14,061 nucleotides of DNA from JABMMZ01 sp044373665. Its GTDB lineage: Bacteria > Bacteroidota > Bacteroidia > NS11-12g > UBA955. Shown here piece by piece: positions 3,844 to 11,068 of this stretch (its first letter is position 1; each line of letters begins with the position of its first letter). The translations under genes and the position numbers were made by a program. The stretch spans positions 1 through 14,061 of the forward strand of contig JBIPNH010000057.1 in NCBI GenBank assembly GCA_044373665.1, read 5' to 3'. The notes beneath the pieces are model-generated. The model saw nothing but the letters and a program-made list of their open reading frames with translations. It ran no database searches and was not told the DNA's origin.

Positions 3844-4998
3844 GTGAAATTCGAAGGACACCTCAATAATAAACTTCCCAATATTGGCAATTCAGTCTTT
3901 TCTGTCATGACGAATTTGGCCAATCAACACAATGCCATTAATTTAGCACAAGGTTTTCCAGATTTTGATTGCTCCAATGAACTCAAAAAGTTAGTGAATG
4001 ATGCCATACAAAATGGGTACAATCAATACGCACCTATGCCCGGATTGATGAGCCTCAGAGAGAAAATAGCAGAAAAAACCGAATATTTATACTCTGCAAC
4101 ATACAATCCCGATACTGAAATAACCATCGTTCCCGGTGCTACTGCAGGCATATACACCGCCATACAAGCTTTAATTAAGGAAAATGATGAGGTTATTATT
4201 ATAGAACCTGCCTATGACTGTTACATTCCGGCAGTTGAACTTGCAGGTGGTAAAGCCATTGTGTATGAAATGCTTTTCCCCGAATATAAAATCGACTGGG
4301 AACAACTCAAAAAACTATTTACCATTCGTACCAAACTCATTATAATAAACACACCCCACAATCCTTCAGGCGCTATACTCAGTGCAGAGGATATGCGTAA
4401 ATTAGAAAAACTAATCAATGGAACAGATGCATTGGTAATGAGCGATGAAGTTTACGAACACATTATCTTTGATGGCTTCGAACACCAATCTGTAGCGCGT
4501 TACCCCCATTTGGCACAACGCAGTATTATTGTTTCCTCGTTTGGCAAAACCTACCATACCACAGGTTGGAAAATGGGTTATTTGCTTGCCCCTGAAAATA
4601 TTACCGCACAAATCAGAAAGGTTTATCAGTTCTTAAGTTTTTCTGCCAATACTCCCATTCAACATGCTTACAGTACTATTTTAAATACGCCTTCTTATTA
4701 CCTTGAACTCTCTCATTTTTACCAACAAAAGCGCGACTTGTTCAGAGCTGGATTAAAAAACAGCTCTTTCAAACTGTTGGATTGTAGTGGTAGTTATTTT
4801 CAATCTGTTGTTTACGATAAATTGAGTGATAAAGGTGATTTTGAAATGGCACAATCCTTAATCAGTGAACACAAAGTGGCTAGTATTCCTGTTTCTGCAT
4901 TTTATAAAAGAAAAACCGACCACCATGTGTTGCGTTTCTGCTTTGCCAAAAAAGAGGATACATTAAATAAAGCACTCGATATTTTATGCAAGTTATAA
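3844..4998 (+). CDS. ybdL: PLP-dependent aminotransferase, YbdL/glutamine transaminase type
   Basis: This is a fold-type I aminotransferase close to E. coli YbdL (methionine/aromatic 2-oxo acid aminotransferase; eukaryotic relatives are kynurenine aminotransferase/glutamine transaminase K). Family landmarks are the N-terminal LPNIGNSVFSVM, INLAQGFPDFD, NQYAPMPG, the glycine-rich PGATAGI, NTPHNPSG, the SDEVYEH aspartate that holds the PLP pyridine, the Schiff-base lysine in SSFGKTYHTTGWK (codon at 4546-4548, about residue 235), and FCFAKKE near the end. I chose GTG at 3844 because the protein then opens V-K-F-E-G-x-L-N-N-K-L-P like relatives and the promoter ends five bases earlier; the product is 384 residues. 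The 3' end overlaps the omega-amidase gene by 13 bases. The pair would transaminate glutamine with 2-oxo acids such as KMTB and then hydrolyse the 2-oxoglutaramate product. Exact substrate is inferred. Confidence 0.9.
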   Translation: MKFEGHLNNKLPNIGNSVFSVMTNLANQHNAINLAQGFPDFDCSNELKKLVNDAIQNGYNQYAPMPGLMSLREKIAEKTEYLYSATYNPDTEITIVPGATAGIYTAIQALIKENDEVIIIEPAYDCYIPAVELAGGKAIVYEMLFPEYKIDWEQLKKLFTIRTKLIIINTPHNPSGAILSAEDMRKLEKLINGTDALVMSDEVYEHIIFDGFEHQSVARYPHLAQRSIIVSSFGKTYHTTGWKMGYLLAPENITAQIRKVYQFLSFSANTPIQHAYSTILNTPSYYLELSHFYQQKRDLFRAGLKNSSFKLLDCSGSYFQSVVYDKLSDKGDFEMAQSLISEHKVASIPVSAFYKRKTDHHVLRFCFAKKEDTLNKALDILCKL

Positions 4999-5762
4999 AC
5001 ATAGCAGTGGTTCAAACCACTTTGTATTGGGAATCGGTGGATGAAAACTTAAAGCACTTTACAGACAAATTAAGTGTCATTAAAGACTGTGATTTTATCA
5101 TTTTACCAGAAATGTTTACAACAGGATTTAGTATGAATCCAGAAGCATTGGCAGAAGAGTCAACCCAAAAGGGGTTAAAATGGTTGAAAGAAATGTCGCT
5201 AAAATGCAATGCCGCTATTGGTGGAAGTTTGATGTATAATGAAGGTGACTGTTACTACAACACCTTTGTATTTCAGGAACCCAATCAAGCCCCACAATTT
5301 TATCACAAAAGACACTTATTTTCTCCGGGTGAAGAAAACAAGCATTACAGTCATGGAAATTCCAAATTAATCATAGACTACAAAGGTTGGCGCATTTGTC
5401 CACAAATATGTTATGACTTGCGTTTCCCTGTCTTTTCTAGAAACATAGAAAATTACGATTTATTGGTTTATGTGGCCAATTGGCCCGAAAAAAGAAACTA
5501 TGCTTGGCAAACATTATTAAAAGCCCGAGCGATAGAAAACCAATGCTATGTGGTGTCGTGCAATCGTTTAGGAACGGATGGAAATGACATTAATCACATT
5601 GGCAATTCAGGAATTATCAATTACATGGGCGAAGAAATTGGGTTTGGCAACGAAGACAAAACCTATCAATTCAATTTGAATAAAGCGTCTTTGGAACAAT
5701 ACAGAATTGAATTTCCTGTTTTAAAAGATGCTGATTCATTTACAATTAACAATCTCGTTTAA
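4986..5762 (+). CDS. yafV: Omega-amidase, nitrilase superfamily (YafV/Nit2-like)
   Basis: This is a cytoplasmic C-N hydrolase of 258 residues, normal for the family. The catalytic triad is visible: Glu42 in ILPEMFTTGF, Lys108 in YHKRHLF, and the nucleophile Cys142 in QICYDLRFP. The segments VANWPEKRNYAWQTLLKARA and VSCNRLGTDGN are also typical of omega-amidases, which hydrolyse 2-oxoglutaramate (and 2-oxosuccinamate) to 2-oxoglutarate and ammonia. Its gene starts inside the end of the aminotransferase gene (13-base overlap), so the two enzymes are co-translated. That pairing is the glutamine transaminase/omega-amidase pathway, used in methionine salvage and removal of a metabolic by-product. 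The ATG at 4986 is the natural start because M-Q-V-I-N-I-A-V-V-Q begins the first strand of the fold. Confidence 0.9.
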   Translation: MQVINIAVVQTTLYWESVDENLKHFTDKLSVIKDCDFIILPEMFTTGFSMNPEALAEESTQKGLKWLKEMSLKCNAAIGGSLMYNEGDCYYNTFVFQEPNQAPQFYHKRHLFSPGEENKHYSHGNSKLIIDYKGWRICPQICYDLRFPVFSRNIENYDLLVYVANWPEKRNYAWQTLLKARAIENQCYVVSCNRLGTDGNDINHIGNSGIINYMGEEIGFGNEDKTYQFNLNKASLEQYRIEFPVLKDADSFTINNLV

Positions 5763-5814
5763 TAGTGGTTTATAAATAATCAAAATAGGGGTTTTATTTC
5801 TCAATAAATAATTG

Positions 5815-5822
5815 AATTTTTG
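5815..5822 (+). promoter_or_regulatory. Weak candidate -7 box for the transketolase operon
   Basis: AATTTTTG differs from TAnnTTTG at the first base. A T-run rather than TTG lies 19 bases upstream. The ATG is 18 bases downstream. Read-through from the omega-amidase gene is the alternative. Confidence 0.3.
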
Positions 5823-5840
5823 CACCAATAATAAAACCAT

Positions 5841-6683
5841 ATGCCAAGTATTCAGGAATTAGAAAGCATTGCATCTCAAGTTAGGCGCGATATAGTAAGA
5901 ATGGTTCACGCTGTGCAAAGCGGTCACCCAGGCGGCTCTTTAGGTTGTGCCGATTATTTAACTGCCTTGTATTTTGAAATCATGAATCATCAACCCGATA
6001 ACTTTACCCAAGAGGCAAAAGACGAAGATGTTTTCATATTGTCAAACGGTCATATTAGTCCAGTTTTTTACAGTGTTTTGGCTCGTAGCGGTTATTTCCC
6101 TGTAAGTGAATTGGCAACTTTCAGAAAGTTAAATTCCAGATTACAAGGTCACCCAACCACTCACGACCATTTGGAAGGCGTTCGTATTGCTTCAGGTTCA
6201 TTAGGACAAGGCCTTAGTGTGGCAACCGGTATTGCATTGGCCAAAAAAATGGATAATGACAATGCTTATGTTTATGTAAACATGGGTGATGGTGAATTAC
6301 AAGAAGGTCAAAATTGGGAAGCAATTATGTTTGCTGCCCACAAAAAATTAAACAATATCATTGCAACTATCGATTACAACAGACAACAAATTGATGGCAG
6401 TGTAGAAGACATCATGGGCTTTTTTGAATTGAGATCTAAATTCGAAGCTTTTGGTTGGAATGTGTTAGAGATGAATGGCAATAACATGTCAGAAATTATC
6501 GCTTGTAACAAAGAAGCAAAAGCACTGAACTCCGACCGCCCATGTGTAATATTAATGAAAACTGAAATGGGACATGGTGTAGATTTCATGATGGGAAGTC
6601 ACGAATGGCATGGTATTCCTCCAAATGACGAACAATTGGCACGCGCTTTGAATCAATTACCTGAAACGTTGGGAGATTATTAA
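5841..6683 (+). CDS. tkt: Transketolase, N-terminal subunit
   Basis: The protein has 280 residues and corresponds to the thiamine diphosphate (TPP)-binding N-terminal domain of transketolase, which transfers two-carbon units between sugar phosphates in the pentose phosphate pathway. Visible motifs are SGHPGGSLG near residue 28, LSNGHISPVFY, GSLGQGLSVATGIALAKK, the TPP/metal motif beginning GDGELQEGQNWEA and continuing to DYNRQQIDG, and the closing M-G-S-H-E-W-H-G segment. The enzyme needs a pyrimidine-binding and C-terminal half from another gene, and that gene follows at 8069. Between the two lies an unrelated exported VWA protein. Split transketolases are common in bacteria and archaea; having the halves separated is the odd part. 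The start ATG gives a typical N-terminus. Confidence 0.92.
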   Translation: MPSIQELESIASQVRRDIVRMVHAVQSGHPGGSLGCADYLTALYFEIMNHQPDNFTQEAKDEDVFILSNGHISPVFYSVLARSGYFPVSELATFRKLNSRLQGHPTTHDHLEGVRIASGSLGQGLSVATGIALAKKMDNDNAYVYVNMGDGELQEGQNWEAIMFAAHKKLNNIIATIDYNRQQIDGSVEDIMGFFELRSKFEAFGWNVLEMNGNNMSEIIACNKEAKALNSDRPCVILMKTEMGHGVDFMMGSHEWHGIPPNDEQLARALNQLPETLGDY

Positions 6684-6715
6684 ATAAATAATTCAAAACA
6701 GCGTTAACTAATAAT

Positions 6716-8068
6716 ATGATGAAAAAGCTGACATATCTCTTTTTACTATTTAGTGTTTTAACGGTAAACGCTCAAACTGAACAAAAAACCCGCATACTCC
6801 TGATTTTTGATGCTTCGGGAAGTATGACTGCACCCATAGAAAATTCTACTAGAATAGCTGTAGCCAAAAAAATGGCAGTTAAGCTTATCGATAGTTTATC
6901 TTCTTTTAAAAATGTGGAATTGGCCCTCAGAGTCTATGGTCATCAACAAACGGCTAACTTAAAAGACTGTAAAGATTCCAAACTCGAAGTTCCTTTTGCA
7001 CCGAACAACACGGTGATTATGAAAAAGAGAGTCAACAGTTTGGTGCCTAAAGGATGGACGCCAATTGCCTACTCCTTACAAGAAAGTGAAAAAGATTTCC
7101 CTGCTGACAAAGGATACAGAAACCTCATTATCATTATTACGGATGGTTTGGAAGAATGTTCAGGCGACCCCTGCACCATTTCACAAGCGCTTCAAAAGAA
7201 AGGCATATTCCTTAAACCTTTTATCATAGGATTAGGTTCCAATGAACAATTTAAACTAAATTTCAATTGTGTAGGCAACTATTATGATGCCAATACTGAA
7301 AAGGAATTCCAAACGGTTATAGGTGTTGTGGTTTCTCAAGCCATGAATGCCACTAGCTGTCAAATCAATTTGCTTGACAAGCAGCTTCGTCCTGTGGAAA
7401 CGAATGTGTTGATGAGTATTTATGATGCTTCATCAAAAAAACTATTGCACAATTACGAGCATACCATGAATGGCAGAGGCGTTCCCGATACCTTGTTTTT
7501 AGACCCATTAAGAAAATACAACATCGTGGTTCACACCTTACCTGCTATTTACAAAAACAATGTTGAATTAATCACAGGTAGACATAATACTGTGGCAATA
7601 GATGCCTCACAAGGTCATATCAATTTTGTATGTACTGGAAAAACCAATTACATCGATTTAAAAGCAGTGGTTCGTGAACATAATAAACCAAACACTATAC
7701 ACGCTCATCCATACAATACCAGCAAAAGATATTTAACGGGAGCGTATGACATAGAAATTTTGAGTACTCCTCGTATTTATTTAGACAGTGTGAATGTGAG
7801 TGAAAACAAAACCACTTTAATAGAAATTCCACAACCGGGCCGATTACAAATTAATAAAACGCGCGACTTAGTAGTAGCGATTTACCAATACAAAAATGGA
7901 AAACCAGAATGGGTTGCAGACATCAGCGATGCCTCCTTTCAATTGATTACGATGCAACCGGGCAAGTACTTTATTATTGGTAGAAACAAACCCGAAACTA
8001 GAACCATTTATACTTTCGAAAAAGAATTTACCATTACCTCAGCAACAATAACAGAAATAAACATATAA
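6716..8068 (+). CDS. Exported von Willebrand factor A-domain protein
   Basis: The protein has 450 residues. The N-terminus is a Sec signal peptide (K3-K4, hydrophobic core about 5-17, likely cut after the A-Q at 19-20). The VWA domain spans roughly residues 25-210 with a full metal-ion-dependent adhesion site: D-A-S-G-S (32-36), a threonine in GWTPIAYSL, and the aspartate in IIIITDGLEE. Several cysteines in the domain (for example ECSGDPC) suggest disulfides outside the cytoplasm. The rest is beta-rich with no motif I can name and may hold Ig-like modules. The gene starts 32 bases after the transketolase N gene and its TAA directly abuts the ATG of the transketolase C gene, so it is surely co-transcribed. 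A role in sugar metabolism is not implied. Start is ATG at 6716 or the adjacent ATG at 6719. Confidence 0.85.
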   Translation: MMKKLTYLFLLFSVLTVNAQTEQKTRILLIFDASGSMTAPIENSTRIAVAKKMAVKLIDSLSSFKNVELALRVYGHQQTANLKDCKDSKLEVPFAPNNTVIMKKRVNSLVPKGWTPIAYSLQESEKDFPADKGYRNLIIIITDGLEECSGDPCTISQALQKKGIFLKPFIIGLGSNEQFKLNFNCVGNYYDANTEKEFQTVIGVVVSQAMNATSCQINLLDKQLRPVETNVLMSIYDASSKKLLHNYEHTMNGRGVPDTLFLDPLRKYNIVVHTLPAIYKNNVELITGRHNTVAIDASQGHINFVCTGKTNYIDLKAVVREHNKPNTIHAHPYNTSKRYLTGAYDIEILSTPRIYLDSVNVSENKTTLIEIPQPGRLQINKTRDLVVAIYQYKNGKPEWVADISDASFQLITMQPGKYFIIGRNKPETRTIYTFEKEFTITSATITEINI

Positions 8069-9025
8069 ATGCAAACAATAGAAATATTAGGAAATAACGA
8101 TACTCGCTCAGGATTTGGAGCAGGTTTATTAGAAATTGGCAAACAAAATAGTCAAGTTGTGGCTTTGTGCGCAGACTTAACAGGTTCATTGAAAATGGAT
8201 GCCTTTAAAAAAGAATTCCCTGAACGTTTTTTTCAAATAGGCATTGCCGAAGCAAATATGATGGGCGTAGCTGCTGGACTAGCAACTGCTGGTAAAATTC
8301 CATTTACAGGTACGTTTGCCAACTTTAGTACAGGCAGAGTTTATGATCAAATCCGTCAAAGTATTGCTTACAGTGACAAAAATGTAAAAATATGTGCTTC
8401 ACACGCAGGTCTTACCTTAGGTGAAGATGGTGCAACACACCAAATTCTTGAAGATTTAGGAATGATGAAAATGTTACCCGGAATGGTCGTTATCAATCCT
8501 TGCGATTACAACCAAACCAAAGCCGCTACCATAGCAATAGGCAAGTATATTGGTCCATGTTATTTAAGATTCGGCAGACCGAAAGTGCCGATTTTTACAC
8601 CCGATAATCAAGTCTTTGAAATTGGTAAAGCATTAACCATTTTCGAAGGAGCAGATGTTTCAATTTTTTGCACAGGTCACTTGGTTTGGAAAAGCATTCA
8701 AGCTGCTCAAGCATTAGCAGAAAGAGGCATTAGTGCTGAAGTGATAAACATTCATACGATTAAACCATTAGACAGTGAAGCTATATTAAATTCAGCGCGT
8801 AAAACCCGTTGTGTCGTTACCGCCGAAGAACACATGTACAATGGTGGATTAGGTGACAGTGTTTGTCAATTGTTAAGCAGAAACATGCCATTACCAGTTG
8901 AAATGGTTGGAGTAAACGACACCTTTGGTGAAAGCGGAACGCCTGACCAATTAATGGCAAAATATGGTTTAGATGTAAAAGATGTGGTTGCAGCAGCAGA
9001 ACGTGCTATTGCTCGTAAACATTAA
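8069..9025 (+). CDS. tkt: Transketolase, C-terminal subunit
   Basis: The protein has 318 residues and carries the pyrimidine-binding domain and the C-terminal domain of transketolase. Motifs are the catalytic glutamate in GIAEANMMG (about residue 79), the FANFSTGRVYDQIRQSIAY loop, SHAGLTLGEDGATHQ, YLRFGRPKVP and the C-terminal domain with V-T-A-E-E-H. It must assemble with the N-terminal subunit encoded at 5841-6683. The ATG follows the VWA stop codon with no gap. The 3' end overlaps the convergent hscB gene: the stop TAA (9023-9025) shares two bases with the hscB stop. Confidence 0.92.
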   Translation: MQTIEILGNNDTRSGFGAGLLEIGKQNSQVVALCADLTGSLKMDAFKKEFPERFFQIGIAEANMMGVAAGLATAGKIPFTGTFANFSTGRVYDQIRQSIAYSDKNVKICASHAGLTLGEDGATHQILEDLGMMKMLPGMVVINPCDYNQTKAATIAIGKYIGPCYLRFGRPKVPIFTPDNQVFEIGKALTIFEGADVSIFCTGHLVWKSIQAAQALAERGISAEVINIHTIKPLDSEAILNSARKTRCVVTAEEHMYNGGLGDSVCQLLSRNMPLPVEMVGVNDTFGESGTPDQLMAKYGLDVKDVVAAAERAIARKH

Positions 9026-9528
9026 TTTAAAGCGTGAATTCTAAATTCTAAACGCTCAATATAACGCCACTTTAAAAGCGAAATTTGTAATGCCATCCAA
9101 TGTTCTTGGATGGCATTTTCAATGATTTCTGTTTTTATTTGTGCCTTAAGTTCCAAACAAGTGTTGTTCAACGACCCAAATGAATCTGTTTTTTCAATCG
9201 CTTGTTCATCTATCAATTCATTAAAATCCATCATCTCCATCAAAAAATCTTGAGGCAATTGAATGGCATGATTGGATTCAGAAGGATGCATAATATCCAC
9301 CAAATACTGAGCACGAGAAATCTCTTCTTTTAATGTTTTGTATGCTTTGTTGTTGTAAGCCGACAATTGCATCAACTCCGTTTGCATCTGAATATCATCC
9401 AAATGCAAGTCGGGGTGAAACTGTTTACTGTACTCAATGTATTTGCGTTTCAGTACAGAGGAGTCTATTTGGAAAGATGGCGACAATTCATAAAAGCTAA
9501 AATAGTCTTTTAAATTCACTTGTACCAT
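9022..9528 (-). CDS. hscB: Iron-sulfur cluster co-chaperone HscB
   Basis: The protein has 168 residues, the usual HscB length. Residues 7-75 form a J-domain with the HPD triad at 38-40 (KQFHPDLH), which stimulates the HscA ATPase. The C-terminal half is a helical bundle with the family-like segments F-L-M-E-M-M-D-F-N-E and W-R-Y-I-E-R, expected to bind the scaffold IscU. General DnaJ zinc or G/F regions are absent, which supports HscB. It starts 12 bases after the rseP stop on the same strand and is probably co-transcribed with it. No isc genes are in the window. Confidence 0.88.
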   Translation of the reverse strand: MVQVNLKDYFSFYELSPSFQIDSSVLKRKYIEYSKQFHPDLHLDDIQMQTELMQLSAYNNKAYKTLKEEISRAQYLVDIMHPSESNHAIQLPQDFLMEMMDFNELIDEQAIEKTDSFGSLNNTCLELKAQIKTEIIENAIQEHWMALQISLLKWRYIERLEFRIHALN

Positions 9529-9540
9529 ATTTAGTCTTGC

Positions 9541-10866
9541 TTATTTATTGAAAATTTTCAGAATATCGTTACCAAAAGCAAATGCCATTAACGAAAGCAA
9601 TAATACCATTCCTATCACTTGCATTACATGCATGAACTTATCACTTAGTGGTTTTCCTTTTATCATTTCCACAATCAAAAACACAACGTGACCGCCATCT
9701 AAAGCAGGAATAGGCAATAAATTCATAATCGCTAATACCAAAGACAACAAGGCTGTCAATAACCAGAAACGATACCATACCCATTCACCACCAAACATAG
9801 CTGCGATTCCAATTGGACTTTGAATTGATTTTCTTGGATCCACTTTACCACTTACCAACTTTTGTAATCCTTTTAAATTATCAACCAATGTTTGGTATGA
9901 TTTACTAATACCTACAGGTACTGCTTGGGTAAAACTATACTTAAAATCTTCGTAATCTTTAACATACACGTCAGCAATCATAAATCCTAATTTACCATCG
10001 TCTTTCAACTGTGCTGTAGTGTTAATAGTATCATTACCTCTCACCACTTTTAGTTTAATTGCAGAATTGGCATAATAAGAAACCCTTTGTGAGAACTGAT
10101 GAAAGTAGTCAACCGCGGTATCGTTAAGAGAGATAATTCTATCATCTGCTTTCAATCCAGCTTTAGAAGCAGGAGAATTGGCTAAAACACTGTCAACAAA
10201 ACAAGGGAATGCCAATTCAAAAAAGGAGTTCTTTTTTTCAGAAACTTTGTCAATAATATCTGAAGGCATCGTTAGTTTGAATGAAGAGTCTCCTCTTTTT
10301 ACATTGTAATAAGTCCCTGCATCTAAAAACACTTTAGATTGTTTTAAATCATCAAAAAAGGCAACCGGTTTGTCATTAATTCCAACAATATTATCGCCAT
10401 CTTTCAAACCTATTTCAGTTCCTATTTTTTGGGCATGAATACCATATTTTACTTTATTAATTGGCAATTTAGCTTCGCCATAATACCAAGTGTGAAGAAT
10501 AAAAATAATAAATCCTAAAATGAAGTTAACAATAACACCACCTAACATTACTATGAGTCTTTGCCAAGCTGGTTTGCTTCTAAATTCCCATGATTCAGCT
10601 GGTTTTTTAAGTTGTTCTTTGTCCAAACTTTCATCCACCATCCCTGCTATTTTCACATAACCGCCTAGTGGCAACCAGCCAATACCGTATTCAGTATCAC
10701 CTTTTTTGAAACTAAATAACTTGAAATTCCAAGCGTCAAAGAAAAGGTAAAATTTTTCAACTTTGATACCAAACATACGTGCTGCCAAAAAATGCCCTAA
10801 TTCGTGTAAGGTAACCAAAATAGCAAGTGCTGCTATAATCTGAGCAGCCATTATCAATCCATCCAT
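9541..10866 (-). CDS. rseP: RIP metalloprotease RseP (site-2 protease)
   Basis: This is an inner-membrane zinc protease that cleaves transmembrane substrates such as anti-sigma factors. The zinc motif HELGH is at residues 21-25 within the first membrane helix. The F-Y-L-F-F-D and GDTEYGIGWLPLGGYVKIAG stretches follow, then a membrane helix (about 110-130), two PDZ-like domains (one around K-I-G-T-E-I-G-L-K-D-G-D, one around SPASKAGLKADDRI), and the C-terminal NLLPIPALDGGHV motif whose aspartate is the third zinc ligand, plus a final membrane helix. Relatives begin a few residues before the first helix, so I take the ATG at 10866 (M-D-G-L-I-M; 441 residues) and not the upstream codon at 10953. 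A candidate promoter lies 20 bases upstream. Confidence 0.92.
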   Translation of the reverse strand: MDGLIMAAQIIAALAILVTLHELGHFLAARMFGIKVEKFYLFFDAWNFKLFSFKKGDTEYGIGWLPLGGYVKIAGMVDESLDKEQLKKPAESWEFRSKPAWQRLIVMLGGVIVNFILGFIIFILHTWYYGEAKLPINKVKYGIHAQKIGTEIGLKDGDNIVGINDKPVAFFDDLKQSKVFLDAGTYYNVKRGDSSFKLTMPSDIIDKVSEKKNSFFELAFPCFVDSVLANSPASKAGLKADDRIISLNDTAVDYFHQFSQRVSYYANSAIKLKVVRGNDTINTTAQLKDDGKLGFMIADVYVKDYEDFKYSFTQAVPVGISKSYQTLVDNLKGLQKLVSGKVDPRKSIQSPIGIAAMFGGEWVWYRFWLLTALLSLVLAIMNLLPIPALDGGHVVFLIVEMIKGKPLSDKFMHVMQVIGMVLLLSLMAFAFGNDILKIFNK

Positions 10867-10885
10867 TGTTATTAATATAAAGTGG

Positions 10886-10914
10886 CGAAAATACAATATA
10901 TGTCGCACAAACAA
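10886..10914 (-). promoter_or_regulatory. Candidate promoter of rseP-hscB
   Basis: TATTTTCG (10893-10886) differs from TAnnTTTG by one base, with TTG 18 bases upstream (10914-10912). The ATG follows 19 bases after the box. It supports the 10866 start, because the upstream in-frame ATG lies before this promoter. Confidence 0.45.
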
Positions 10915-11047
10915 GCTATCAAAACCACGAAATTGACAAAAATGTTCTTTCATCGATAAATAACAAAAATCAACTATAGAACCCCCTTTTTATCGGATAA
11001 ACAAGCCAATACAACTATAAAAGATTTTTATTCAGATTAAACCCTAC

Positions 11048-11055
11048 TATTTTTG
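11048..11055 (+). promoter_or_regulatory. -7 box of the outer-membrane protein gene
   Basis: TATTTTTG is a perfect TAnnTTTG match, 13 bases before the ATG at 11069. A TTTT lies 19 bases upstream in place of TTTG. It is divergent from the rseP promoter; the two boxes are about 155 bases apart. Confidence 0.55.
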
Positions 11056-11068
11056 ACGCGTCTAATCC

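Noticed and set aside
10867..10953. N-terminal extension of RseP to the ATG at 10953
   Set aside because: The extra 29 residues precede the family start, include codons upstream of the candidate promoter, and have no counterpart in relatives.
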